64,000 nucleotides of DNA, taken from Pantoea sp. (GTDB lineage Bacteria; Pseudomonadota; Gammaproteobacteria; Enterobacterales; Enterobacteriaceae). The notes beneath the pieces are model-generated. The model searched no databases. It was not told where the DNA came from and saw nothing but the letters and a program-made list of their open reading frames with translations. The stretch is from NCBI RefSeq assembly GCF_028283705.1, contig NZ_JAPWKD010000032.1:434001-498000 (forward strand), written 5' to 3'. Of this stretch, positions 18,247 to 26,882 are shown piece by piece. A program made the translations under genes and the position numbers. Within the stretch, counting starts at the first letter, position 1, and each line of letters starts with the position of its first letter.

Positions 18247-18628
18247 GATTACACATCTGTTGCCAGAGGGCGCGTTTCGCCGCGCCGCTGCTGATTAATT
18301 CATTGAAAGCGGCAGTCGTGAAGGTGACGCCATTAAAAGGATGCGCGCCGTCAACACCCAGCAACCAGCCTGCGCAATCGACCTTTTCCGGCAGCATCGG
18401 CAGTTGTTCCGGGGTGAGCGTCATCACCTGAGCGGGCTGAAGATGCAGCGTACGCAGCACATCCTGCACCAGTGGTTCGTGCAAGGCGGGCGCGTGTTCG
18501 GCCACCAGCACCAGTCGGGTATCGGGCGAAAGACTCACCGCTATTTCGCCCTGGAGCACGCGCGGACGCCGCAATTGATACTGCGTAATCCCCATTTGCT
18601 GTAAAAGCCAGTCGCGCCTTGATGTCAT
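18218..18628 (-). CDS. holD: DNA polymerase III psi subunit HolD
   Basis: This 136-residue psi subunit of the polymerase III clamp loader bridges chi and the gamma/tau complex. The start at 18626-18628 (MTSRRDWLLQQMGI) matches HolD proteins; the open frame extends to 18700 without support. It is the first gene of the holD-rimI-yjjG operon and divergent from rsmC with a 106-bp spacer. Confidence 0.93.
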   Translation of the reverse strand: MTSRRDWLLQQMGITQYQLRRPRVLQGEIAVSLSPDTRLVLVAEHAPALHEPLVQDVLRTLHLQPAQVMTLTPEQLPMLPEKVDCAGWLLGVDGAHPFNGVTFTTAAFNELISSGAAKRALWQQMCNHDSHLFNHP

Positions 18629-18734
18629 GCTGTTACCCGTTGTGCGGCCATAATGCGACGCTATGCTAGCAAACCCATCGAACATGCGCCAACAAAGCAC
18701 TATAATCCCCGCTCTGATTTAACAGGAGCCATTC

Positions 18735-19766
18735 ATGTCAGCTTTAACCCCGGCCAGCGAAGTGATTCTGCGCCACAGTGATGAATTTACCGCCCGCCAC
18801 GTTTTATTTGCTGGCGATTTGCAGGATGACCTGCCCGCCCAGCTGGAAACCGCTTCAACGCGCGTGCATACCCAGCAATATCATCACTGGCAGAACCTCA
18901 GCCGTCGCCTCGCAGAGCGCGCGGTGTATGGTCTGGTGGCAAGCGCCGACGATGTTGCCGGTTGCGATACCCTGATCTACTTCTGGCCAAAGAACAAACC
19001 AGAAGCCCAGTTCCAGCTGCAAAACCTGCTCTCTCTGCTGCCGGTTGGTAGCGATATCTTTGTGGTGGGTGAAAACCGCAGCGGTGTCCGCAGCGCGGAA
19101 GGCATGATCGAACCCTGGGCCAAATTAGAGAAGATCGACAGCGCACGCCGCTGCGGCCTGTATCACGGCCAGCTGGAGCAGCAACCGGCCTTTGATGCTG
19201 CCGCGTTCGGTGACAGCTACATGCTGGACGATCTCACCATCCATACCCAGCCGGGTGTCTTCAGCCGTGACGGCCTCGATGCTGGCAGCGCGCTGTTGCT
19301 GTCTACGCTGACGCCGCATACCAAAGGGAAAGTGCTGGATATCGGCTGTGGCAGCGGTGTGCTGGCGACGGTACTGGCGCAGCACTCACCGAAAGTGCGT
19401 CTGTGGCTGTGCGACGTGCATGCCGCCGCGATTGCCGCGAGTAAAGCCACCCTTGCGGCCAACGGTCTCGAAGGTGAAGTGTTTGCCAGCAACGTCTTCT
19501 CTGATGTGAATGGCCGTTTCGATCTGATCATCTCCAACCCGCCGTTCCACGATGGCCTGCAAACCAGCCTGGATGCGGCAAACACGCTGATCCGGGGCGC
19601 GCTGAAGCATCTCAGCACCGGCGGTGAGCTGCGCATTGTCGCCAACGCCTTCCTGCCCTATCCGCAGGTGCTGGATGAAACCTTCGGTAATCATGAAGTG
19701 CTGGCGCAAACCGGACGCTTTAAGGTTTATCGTGCGGTTTACGGACGCGGCGCGAAAGCGCGTTAA
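18735..19766 (+). CDS. rsmC: 16S rRNA (guanine-1207-N2)-methyltransferase RsmC
   Basis: This 343-residue enzyme methylates G1207 of 16S rRNA. An N-terminal substrate-recognition half (about 1-180) is followed by a Rossmann methyltransferase half. The latter has the SAM motif VLDIGCGSGVLA and the catalytic NPPF motif (ISNPPFHDG). The ATG follows AGGAG. The tRNA-Leu cluster follows as in E. coli. Confidence 0.96.
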   Translation: MSALTPASEVILRHSDEFTARHVLFAGDLQDDLPAQLETASTRVHTQQYHHWQNLSRRLAERAVYGLVASADDVAGCDTLIYFWPKNKPEAQFQLQNLLSLLPVGSDIFVVGENRSGVRSAEGMIEPWAKLEKIDSARRCGLYHGQLEQQPAFDAAAFGDSYMLDDLTIHTQPGVFSRDGLDAGSALLLSTLTPHTKGKVLDIGCGSGVLATVLAQHSPKVRLWLCDVHAAAIAASKATLAANGLEGEVFASNVFSDVNGRFDLIISNPPFHDGLQTSLDAANTLIRGALKHLSTGGELRIVANAFLPYPQVLDETFGNHEVLAQTGRFKVYRAVYGRGAKAR

Positions 19767-19840
19767 TTCAGCGATGTGGCTGACGCGGCGGCAGAAACGT
19801 TGCTTTTTGCAGCAATCGTTTCACCGTCGCGAAATATGTG

Positions 19841-19868
19841 TTGACGCATTGAGTAAAATCTCTAAAAT
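19841..19868 (+). promoter_or_regulatory. Probable sigma-70 promoter of the tRNA-Leu cluster
   Basis: TTGACG (19841-19846), a 16-base spacer and TAAAAT (19863-19868) are followed by a GC-rich GCGCCTCC discriminator typical of stringently controlled stable-RNA genes, about 40 bases ahead of the first tRNA. Confidence 0.75.
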
Positions 19869-19909
19869 GCGCCTCCGTGGTTAGCAATACTCTAAGGTGT
19901 TGCAGGTAT

Positions 19910-19996
19910 GCGAAGGTGGCGGAATTGGTAGACGCGCTAGCTTCAGGTGTTAGTGTCCTTACGGACGTGAGGGTTCAAGTCCCTCTCTTCGCACCA
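19910..19996 (+). tRNA. leuV: tRNA-Leu (CAG), copy 1
   Basis: An 87-nt class II tRNA with long variable arm, anticodon CAG in the TTCAGGT loop, TTCAAGTCC T-loop region and encoded CCA. It is almost identical to the E. coli leuVPQ tRNAs, which sit at the same place near rsmC. Confidence 0.97.
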
Positions 19997-20029
19997 AAAA
20001 ACCACAAAGTTTATATCGTAGCGCACTGC

Positions 20030-20116
20030 GCGAAGGTGGCGGAATTGGTAGACGCGCTAGCTTCAGGTGTTAGTGTCCTTACGGACGTGAGGGTTCAAGT
20101 CCCTCTCTTCGCACCA
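20030..20116 (+). tRNA. leuP: tRNA-Leu (CAG), copy 2
   Basis: Identical over 87 nt to copy 1, 33 bases further on; same anticodon CAG and encoded CCA. Confidence 0.97.
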
Positions 20117-20144
20117 ATGCGATGATATAAACAGACAACTCGAT

Positions 20145-20231
20145 GCGAAGGTGGCGGAATTGGTAGACGCGCTAGCTTCAGGTGTTAGTGTTCTTACGGA
20201 CGTGAGGGTTCAAGTCCCTCTCTTCGCACCA
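20145..20231 (+). tRNA. leuQ: tRNA-Leu (CAG), copy 3
   Basis: Same 87-nt gene with one difference in the variable arm (GTGTTCTTACGG instead of GTGTCCTTACGG); anticodon CAG and encoded CCA. The change turns one pairing C into T, still able to pair as G-U. Confidence 0.97.
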
Positions 20232-20317
20232 ACGTTGTCATCCTTCCCGGTGTTATCTCCCTCAGATTTTTCATTATTCCTGAACACGCTCTGGCGTGAT
20301 TTTGTCGTTTCTGCTTT

Positions 20318-20602
20318 TCAGATCAGGTGAAAATTCACCGATACCGCAGCCAGTCCACCTGCCAGCGCCAGGCAGGAAGGCAACAGCAGATAGTGACGCA
20401 GGCGATGATGAAACAACATCACCACCGTCAGCAACAGTGCCACCATCATCACCACACGCCACTGACTGAAGCTGGGTTCCCACAACGCGAAGACCGGCAT
20501 CGCCGCGCACGGTAACAACACGCCCCAGCCGCTATCCAGACGTTTGCCCATCATCCAGCTCACGCCCCACAGCCCGCAGGCAGCTATCATCGCCATGATC
20601 AT
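20318..20602 (-). CDS. Small inner-membrane protein, probably DUF1435 (YjjZ-like)
   Basis: A 94-residue hydrophobic protein with three predicted membrane segments (about 1-18, 26-62 and 69-92). The start at 20602 follows a GAGGG site; in-frame ATGs at 20596 and 20590 are alternatives. Position between the leucine tRNAs and fhuF matches E. coli yjjZ, an iron-regulated gene of unknown function, and the promoter region holds Fur-like sites. The family name is from memory of this context, not a search. Confidence 0.65.
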   Translation of the reverse strand: MIMAMIAACGLWGVSWMMGKRLDSGWGVLLPCAAMPVFALWEPSFSQWRVVMMVALLLTVVMLFHHRLRHYLLLPSCLALAGGLAAVSVNFHLI

Positions 20603-20618
20603 CGCGCAACCCTCAAAT

Positions 20619-20660
20619 GATAAGTATTCCCATTATCATATGATAATACTTCTCATCTTG
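20619..20660. promoter_or_regulatory. Candidate overlapping Fur boxes
   Basis: GATAAGTATTCCCATTATC (20619-20637) matches the 19-base Fur consensus at 14 positions, and the adjoining 20642-20660 at 12. Between them is a perfect 16-base palindrome ATTATCATATGATAAT (20632-20647). The site lies just upstream of the minus-strand membrane-protein gene and about 170 bases ahead of the diguanylate cyclase. Confidence 0.6.
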
Positions 20661-20831
20661 CAGCGGATTTTTTATGTGCGGTGCCATGCGGATGACACTG
20701 CTACTGGAAAATGCTAAATTGCCGCCGATAACTATTTCGAAAACACAGCAATAATGTGCTCAGTATCTGGTGGAGAGAATATCTCGGCCGGATAGCGCTT
20801 TGATATTTCAGGGCTGTCACGAGTAATAATA

Positions 20832-21926
20832 ATGAAATTACAATCTTACGATGAATTGAAACACAGCAAATATCGTCTTTCAGTGATGCTTTTTCTGTTT
20901 CTTAATGTCGCTGTTTCGCTATTTAGTTTGTTACCATTTTTAGGGGAGGGTTCCAGCACCTGGTCATTGCCAGCAGCACTGGTGGCGGGCTTTAGCATCA
21001 CCTTGCTTACCGTTTGTTTAATCATTCCAAAACTTAAATTCCCGCTATTAAATCCTGTTGCGCTGTTATTCGGTGCATTATGGGCATGGCACATTGACCA
21101 TAAGTACCATCTGGTGTTTTATTTTGATGGCAGTTTTTTAATAATCAGTCTGTTAAGCGTATTTTTTGTCAGTGCTATTGCGCTCAGTGATTATTTAGTT
21201 GCTTTCAGTTTACATATCACGCCGCCCGTATTAACCGTTTTACTGCTGGATGATGGCCAGCATTTAGTGATGATTTTGTTCACCATCACCCTGCCGCTGA
21301 TCGGTTTTTCATTACACCATCTGATGCGTCGCCGCTTCGATCATTTCACCCGCCGTCTGGTGCGCCAGCTGTATGAAGAAAAAGAAAGTTTTAGCGATTT
21401 AAGTATGCTGGACCCGCTAACCGGTTTGTATAACCGCCGCGGGCTGAAAAATCGACTCGATACCATTCTGGAAAACCACGCAGGCAGCCACTTTGTGCTG
21501 CTGCTGGATATCGATCATTTTAAGGCTTACAACGATAATTATGGTCATGCGATGGGCGATCAGGCACTGGCTCGGGTTTCCGTAGCGATTCGCGATGCAG
21601 TACGCTCGCGGGATGTGGTGACCCGCTACGGCGGCGAAGAGTTTCTGGTGCTGATGACCAACGTGAATGCTTCCATTGCCATGAAACTGGCGGAACGGAT
21701 TCGCCAGTATGTGCTCAACCTGGAGATTCCCCATCGGTTTAATGAGCGGGTTTCCACCCACGTGACCATCAGTGCAGGCATCGCCCCGATTTTTGCTGAC
21801 GATTTTGATCAGGCGGTATCCAATGCCGACCGTGCTCTGTATGTGGCGAAAAATCAGGGACGTAACACCATTCTTGCCTGGGAAGATTTACCGAAAACTG
21901 CGCTGAGTAGCCAGGATTTGGCCTGA
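20832..21926 (+). CDS. Membrane-anchored diguanylate cyclase (GGDEF)
   Basis: A 364-residue protein. Residues about 15-165 hold roughly six membrane segments with no recognised sensor family, followed by a short linker and a GGDEF domain (about 190-350). The active site is GGEEF (267-271), and the inhibitory I-site RxxD is present at 258-261 with the standard five-residue spacing. The enzyme should therefore make c-di-GMP and be product-inhibited. It has no EAL domain. Codon use looks slightly richer in A/T than neighbours. It lies between the tRNAs/DUF1435 gene and fhuF, a place where E. coli has no such gene. Confidence 0.9.
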   Translation: MKLQSYDELKHSKYRLSVMLFLFLNVAVSLFSLLPFLGEGSSTWSLPAALVAGFSITLLTVCLIIPKLKFPLLNPVALLFGALWAWHIDHKYHLVFYFDGSFLIISLLSVFFVSAIALSDYLVAFSLHITPPVLTVLLLDDGQHLVMILFTITLPLIGFSLHHLMRRRFDHFTRRLVRQLYEEKESFSDLSMLDPLTGLYNRRGLKNRLDTILENHAGSHFVLLLDIDHFKAYNDNYGHAMGDQALARVSVAIRDAVRSRDVVTRYGGEEFLVLMTNVNASIAMKLAERIRQYVLNLEIPHRFNERVSTHVTISAGIAPIFADDFDQAVSNADRALYVAKNQGRNTILAWEDLPKTALSSQDLA

Positions 21927-21990
21927 AAAACCGGGGATTCACCGCGCAAAGGCGTTGAATCCTTCCGCCGACAGTCTTGTGAGGTTAAGC

Positions 21991-22009
21991 AGGAACGATT
22001 ATCATTTGT
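21991..22009. promoter_or_regulatory. Candidate Fur box upstream of fhuF
   Basis: The reverse complement of this 19-mer reads ACAAATGATAATCGTTCCT, with an intact ATGATAATC core (12 of 19 to consensus), 31 bases ahead of the fhuF start. E. coli fhuF is Fur-repressed, which supports the call. Confidence 0.55.
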
Positions 22010-22040
22010 TTTTCGCTTACCGTTTTCATTCAGGATCGGC

Positions 22041-22835
22041 ATGGCCATTATCACTCGTCAGGATCATCGCTTCAGCGAACATCCGTTGATCTTTATGCAG
22101 AGCGACCGCGGGCTTGCGAGCGCGCTGGAAGATCTGATGCGTGAGCAGCGCAGCTATATGCTGGAAACCATCAAACTCGGCCAGCCCGCTCCGTCAGGTA
22201 CGCTGACGCTGGCCGATTGGTCTGCCACCCCGCATTACCGCCGTCTGACACAACGCTACAGCGATCATCTCTACCGTAATCATCCCGATGTGCAGCAGGA
22301 AGCCAAACCGCTCCAGTCGTTGTGGGCGCAATGGTATTTTGGCCTGTTGCTGCCCCCGCTGATGCTGGCGCTGCTGCTGGAGCCGCGGGCGCTGAACTGC
22401 TCGCCCCATCTGATCCACGTTGAGTTCCATGAAAACGGCCATCCCTGTGCCTTCTGGATTGATGTGCAGGAAGATGAAGACGCACGCTACCTGAATCCGC
22501 AACAACGCATTGACCGCCTGATTCAGCAGCTGTTGATCCCGGCAGTGAACGGCATGACGCAGCACGGCGACATCAACGCCAGGCTTATCTGGAACAACAT
22601 GGGTTTCTCCTTCTGGTGGTTCCTCAGCGAACTGAAAACGCGGCTGCCTGCCGGGCTGGCGTCACAGCTGGAGCAGGCATGGTTTTTCAGCCAGTCCCTG
22701 CTGGATGGCAGCGACAATCCGCTGTACCGCACCATGATCCCGCGTCACGGCGAGATGGAACGCAAGAGTTGCTGCCAGCGCTATCGTATTCCCGATGTTG
22801 AGCGCTGTGGTAACTGCACGTTAAAAGCGGTGTAA
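22041..22835 (+). CDS. fhuF: Siderophore-iron reductase FhuF
   Basis: A 264-residue cytoplasmic [2Fe-2S] protein that reduces ferric iron in hydroxamate siderophores after import. The defining C-terminal cysteines are all present: Cys244-Cys245-x10-Cys256-x2-Cys259. Length is that of E. coli FhuF (262). The ATG follows CAGGATCGGC. A Fur-like site precedes it. Confidence 0.93.
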   Translation: MAIITRQDHRFSEHPLIFMQSDRGLASALEDLMREQRSYMLETIKLGQPAPSGTLTLADWSATPHYRRLTQRYSDHLYRNHPDVQQEAKPLQSLWAQWYFGLLLPPLMLALLLEPRALNCSPHLIHVEFHENGHPCAFWIDVQEDEDARYLNPQQRIDRLIQQLLIPAVNGMTQHGDINARLIWNNMGFSFWWFLSELKTRLPAGLASQLEQAWFFSQSLLDGSDNPLYRTMIPRHGEMERKSCCQRYRIPDVERCGNCTLKAV

Positions 22836-22930
22836 AGCCTGCGCATTCTGTTACAGATTCTCCCTTTCTCCCGTTTACAGCAGAAAAGGCTTATGGCAGC
22901 TTTTAGGCTTCGTTTTTGCCGGAGAAAAAA

Positions 22931-23395
22931 ATGAGCCTGGAATCGGTACGGCACTTCTTTGCCGAACACGCACCGGATGTCGACATCATCGAGATGCCAG
23001 AAAGCACCGCCACCGTTGAACTGGCCGCCCGCGTCCACGGCGTGGAGCCGGGGCAGATCGCCAAGACCCTGTCGTTAAAGGTGAAAGATAACGTGGTGCT
23101 GATCGTCACGCGCGGTGATGCGCGCCTCGACAACCGCAAACTGAAAGCCGCACTGGGTGCCAAAGCGCGCATGCTGAGCGTCGATGAAGTGGTGAACTGG
23201 ACCGGCCATCCGGTTGGCGGCGTCTGCCCGTTCGGGCTGGAAAACCCGCTGACCGTGTATTGCGATGTGTCACTGCGCGGCTTTGAGGAAGTGTTGCCCG
23301 CAGCAGGATCGATTCATAGTGCAGTGCGCATTTCACCGCAGCGTATGGCCGATCTCACTGCGGCAAAATGGATTGATGTGTGCGAGTCGCGCTAA
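22931..23395 (+). CDS. YbaK/EbsC family aminoacyl-tRNA deacylase-like protein
   Basis: A 154-residue single-domain protein of the YbaK/prolyl-tRNA editing superfamily, which hydrolyses misacylated tRNA. The conserved Lys in KTLSLKV and the GxxVGGVCPFG loop are present. The ATG at 22931 follows GGAGAAAAAA; an upstream ATG at 22916 lies within that leader. Which mischarged tRNA it edits cannot be told. It overlaps the convergent MFS gene by 4 bases. Confidence 0.85.
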   Translation: MSLESVRHFFAEHAPDVDIIEMPESTATVELAARVHGVEPGQIAKTLSLKVKDNVVLIVTRGDARLDNRKLKAALGAKARMLSVDEVVNWTGHPVGGVCPFGLENPLTVYCDVSLRGFEEVLPAAGSIHSAVRISPQRMADLTAAKWIDVCESR

Positions 23396-24612
23396 CGCGA
23401 TTCGCGCGCCACGGCACCGGAGATTTGAATGCCGCGCGTTTCACGCCCAAAGGCGACAAACACGCAGATCAGCACCGCCACCGTCCCGGCAACAATTGCC
23501 ATCCCTAAGCCATAGTTGCCGCCATGGGCCTCGGCAATCCGTGACTGCAACGTCGCGTTGACCGAGGCAATCAGGTTACCCAGCTGATAAACAAACCCTG
23601 GCAACACGGCACGGGCGTTGGCGGGCACCAGCTCGGTCAGGTAGGTCGGAACCACACCCCACGCGCCCTGCACCATAAACTGCATCAGAAACGCGCCAAT
23701 CCCAATCATCCACGTACCACTGGAAAAGGCCCACAGCGGCAGCACCGGCAATGCCAGAAATGACGCCAGCATAATGGCTTTTTTGCGTCCAATTCGTTCC
23801 GACAGCGATCCAAAGAAGATACCGCCCAGCATCGCAGCGATGTTGTAACTGATGGCGATAATACTCACGGTATGCGGGTCAAACTGATGCTGCACTTTCA
23901 GGAAGGTGGGATAGAGATCCTGGGTACCATGGCTGAAGAAGTTAAAGCAGGCCATCAGCAACACCATGTAGATACAGATTTTCCAGTGCTGGCGAATAAT
24001 CGGCAGCAATGCCGTGCTCTCTTTGCGCTGACGCGCCGCCAGCCAGACCGGTGATTCCGGCACTTTAAAATAGATAAACGGCAGCAGCAGGATCGGCAGT
24101 GCGCCAATCATAAACATCCCGCGCCAGCCCACGCTCTCGAAGAACAGACCAAAGATAATCGACGCCAGCAGATAACCGCACGGATAACCGGCCTGGAAGA
24201 TACCGGACATCAAACCGCGCGAACGGTCCGGGATGGTTTCCATCGCCAGCGACGAGGCTACTCCCCAGATCCCCCCCATCGCCACGCCGTAAATCACGCG
24301 GAACGTCAGGAAGGCCGCGAAGTTGGGTGACCAGGCCGACAGCAACTCAAACAGTGAAAACAGCACGATGTTGAGCATCAGAATAGGCCGACGGCCATAT
24401 TTTTCCGCGAGACGCCCAAACACCAGCGCCCCAATCGGTCGCACCGCCAGGGTGAGCATAATCGCGATAGAGACATCTGAAACGCTGGTGTGGAAATACT
24501 GAGCCAGATCGCTGAGTACAAACACCAGGATAAAAAAGTCGAACGCGTCCAGCGTCCAGCTGGCGAAGCTGGCAAAAGCCACATTTCGCTGCGTTGCAGT
24601 CCAGTTAAACAT
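23392..24612 (-). CDS. MFS transporter, SHS (sialate/carboxylate:H+ symporter)-like
   Basis: A 406-residue transporter with twelve hydrophobic segments, an RPIGALVFGRLAEKYGRR loop 2-3 motif and SERIGRKK in the second half. The N-terminus (SWTLDAFDFFILVFVLSDL) resembles the SHS family, which carries lactate, pyruvate or sialic acid. No catabolic partner adjoins it: the next gene on the same strand, 212 bases upstream, is a nucleoside hydrolase. The substrate is unknown. Confidence 0.8.
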   Translation of the reverse strand: MFNWTATQRNVAFASFASWTLDAFDFFILVFVLSDLAQYFHTSVSDVSIAIMLTLAVRPIGALVFGRLAEKYGRRPILMLNIVLFSLFELLSAWSPNFAAFLTFRVIYGVAMGGIWGVASSLAMETIPDRSRGLMSGIFQAGYPCGYLLASIIFGLFFESVGWRGMFMIGALPILLLPFIYFKVPESPVWLAARQRKESTALLPIIRQHWKICIYMVLLMACFNFFSHGTQDLYPTFLKVQHQFDPHTVSIIAISYNIAAMLGGIFFGSLSERIGRKKAIMLASFLALPVLPLWAFSSGTWMIGIGAFLMQFMVQGAWGVVPTYLTELVPANARAVLPGFVYQLGNLIASVNATLQSRIAEAHGGNYGLGMAIVAGTVAVLICVFVAFGRETRGIQISGAVARESR

Positions 24613-24824
24613 AGGGGGTATCCTGTCTGACAGCGTCCGGATCGTTGGCCGGACATTCTTGTGAACGTTACCGTGCGAATGATTGCATCGGTTATTATTA
24701 TGTTAACTATTTGTATATAGCATGTCAGAAAGGTGGGCTGTGGCGGGGAATTGTCAGCGAGTGCTTCGGGCTGTAAGCAAGCGTGTCACACGGTCATTGC
24801 CACAGGATGACCGTGTGTTGTTGA

Positions 24825-25805
24825 TTATTTCAGACCATTGAATGCCTGTTCGAGGATATCCAGCAGCAGCGGGTTATCCACGCTGTGCAAGACATGCACT
24901 AGCGCACCGGCATTTTGCGGGATCCCCACATCCAGACGCAGCGGCGTGCGATAACGCCAGCTTTTGCCGCGTGTCGCCCCTGGGCGTAGCTCCACATCAA
25001 CATGATAATCCATGCCGTCGGCAACACGCTGATTCAACAGCCAGGCCACCACCAGCGCATCATGGATCCAGCATCCGGGCAAATGGCGCGTGCGAATCGA
25101 GTAATCAATCCAGGGTCGCAGGGTTTCGCGCACAAACTGGGTAAGCGGGTGATCGTTAAGCGTCAGCCGGTTGAGATCCTGATGGGTCATCAACGTCTGC
25201 GTGGTGACATCCATCGGCACCAGCGTCACCGTCGCCCCGCTGTGCAGTACCTGATGCGCGGCTTCCGGATCGAGACCAAAGTTGGTGTCTTTGATGTAGT
25301 CATCCAGCGCGAACACGCCACCCATGATCACAATCTCCGCCACCGCTTCCGCCATCTGTGGATAGCGTTGCAGCGCCTGCGCCACGTTAGTGAGCGGGCC
25401 GATAGCCACCAGCGTAAACTCTCCGGGGTTATCACAAATCAGCTGCCCCATCACTCCCGCAGCATCATTGCCATCTGCCGGAAGCAGCTGTGGCTGGCGC
25501 ACCCCACGCCACAGATCGGCCAGCGCCTTATCTTCGACACCGTCAAGACGGGCGCGCCACGGAGTCGGGTCTTCACGCAGCGCCTGCTTTGCCCCCTGCA
25601 CCACCGGGATATTGACGCCCAGCCGTTGCAGCAGGTCCTTCGCCACCTGCGCGCCCACTGCACAGGGCGTATTGCCGCTGACGGTGGTAATTAACTCCAG
25701 CGATACCGCAGGCGATGCAAGTGCTAAGGCCAGCGCCAGGCCGTCATCGGTGTTTGCACCGGCAATACCATTCCCCGGATCACAATCAATAATCAGTCTT
25801 TTCAT
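24825..25805 (-). CDS. Nucleoside hydrolase (inosine/uridine-preferring family)
   Basis: A 326-residue enzyme splitting ribonucleosides into base and ribose. The N-terminal metal-binding motif is DCDPGNGIAGANTDDG: the usual DxDPGxDD aspartates are present but split by a six- to seven-residue insertion. The conserved VTLVPMDVT stretch and the C-terminal IHDALVVA aspartate loop are present. It lies 8 bases after the LacI regulator gene, which probably controls it, and downstream of the MHS transporter on the same strand. The three may form a nucleoside uptake and use unit. Confidence 0.87.
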   Translation of the reverse strand: MKRLIIDCDPGNGIAGANTDDGLALALALASPAVSLELITTVSGNTPCAVGAQVAKDLLQRLGVNIPVVQGAKQALREDPTPWRARLDGVEDKALADLWRGVRQPQLLPADGNDAAGVMGQLICDNPGEFTLVAIGPLTNVAQALQRYPQMAEAVAEIVIMGGVFALDDYIKDTNFGLDPEAAHQVLHSGATVTLVPMDVTTQTLMTHQDLNRLTLNDHPLTQFVRETLRPWIDYSIRTRHLPGCWIHDALVVAWLLNQRVADGMDYHVDVELRPGATRGKSWRYRTPLRLDVGIPQNAGALVHVLHSVDNPLLLDILEQAFNGLK

Positions 25806-25813
25806 GATGTTAT

Positions 25814-26836
25814 TTATTTTTTTCTGCTAAGTTGGCAACCACAGGACTCACCGATCTCCAGATGATGAGGAAACTCCGCCAGCTCCGCCTCACCATCTCC
25901 GTTTTTCAGCATGGCAATTGCACGCTGCGCCATTTCGCGCAACGGCTGGCGTACCGTCGTCAGTGACGGCACATGAAATGCCGACTGCTCGGTACCGTTA
26001 AAACACACCAGCGCGACATCGTGCGGCACACGCAGGCCATGTTCAGAAAAAGCACGAATGCAACCAATCGCCTGCCCTTCGTTGCTGGCAAACAGGGCGC
26101 GCGGAACGCGACCACTGTTCAGCATCTGCTGCGCGGCCTCGTAACCGCCCTGCCGCGAATAACCGGCGGGGAAAATCAAACTATCATCAGCCTGTACCCC
26201 GTACTCCGTCAGCGCATCGCGCCAGCCCTGAATACGATCCTGGGTATTCAGCATCTCCAGCGGACCACTGATCATCCCCACCTGCTGATAGCCGTGGCTG
26301 AGCAGGTGCGCCGTCACCTGACGTGCCGCTTCGCGTTCGTTCACCCGCAGCATGCTGACGCCCGGTTGCGGTTCCACACGATCGAGCATGACCAGCGGTG
26401 TACCGCTGGCCTTGATTAAATCGATATAGGGATGGCGATCGACGCTGTTGTAAAACAGGCCATCAACCTGACGATTCAGCAGCCCCTGAATCAGCTCCAG
26501 CTCGCGCTGACGATCATCACCGGCATCACCCAGCAGCATCACATGACCGTGATTCAGCGACTCCTGCAACAACACGTGGGCCATCGAAGCGACAAACGGG
26601 TTGGCGATATTCGGCACCACTAAACCGAAGGTTTTGGTGCTGCCCGATGCCAGCGCACGCGCGACGGCATTCGGCCGGTAGCCGGTTTGCTTAATCGCCT
26701 CCAGCACCCGCTGACGGGTCGCCTCCGCCACCGGTCGCGGCCCATTGTTGATGACATAACTCACCACCGCGACCGACGTGCCTGCGGCTTTAGCGACATC
26801 GCTGCGTGTAATATTTCCGGATGACGATTTAGCCAA
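25814..26836 (-). CDS. LacI-family transcriptional regulator
   Basis: A 340-residue repressor. The N-terminal HTH with hinge (SDVAKAAGTSVAVVSYVIN; RPNAVARALASGST) is followed by a periplasmic-binding-protein-like effector domain. It is placed between the MHS transporter (46 bases upstream) and the nucleoside hydrolase (8 bases downstream), all on the minus strand. A nucleoside or ribose-like effector is an inference from that context. Confidence 0.9.
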   Translation of the reverse strand: MAKSSSGNITRSDVAKAAGTSVAVVSYVINNGPRPVAEATRQRVLEAIKQTGYRPNAVARALASGSTKTFGLVVPNIANPFVASMAHVLLQESLNHGHVMLLGDAGDDRQRELELIQGLLNRQVDGLFYNSVDRHPYIDLIKASGTPLVMLDRVEPQPGVSMLRVNEREAARQVTAHLLSHGYQQVGMISGPLEMLNTQDRIQGWRDALTEYGVQADDSLIFPAGYSRQGGYEAAQQMLNSGRVPRALFASNEGQAIGCIRAFSEHGLRVPHDVALVCFNGTEQSAFHVPSLTTVRQPLREMAQRAIAMLKNGDGEAELAEFPHHLEIGESCGCQLSRKK

Positions 26837-26882
26837 TAGCCTGCCTCATTTTATGCCGATACATCAATGCGTTAACCTGCTG

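Noticed and set aside
19877..20125. 82-codon ORF across the first two tRNA-Leu genes
   Set aside because: It is a translation of the repeated tRNA genes; the tRNA structure explains the openness.
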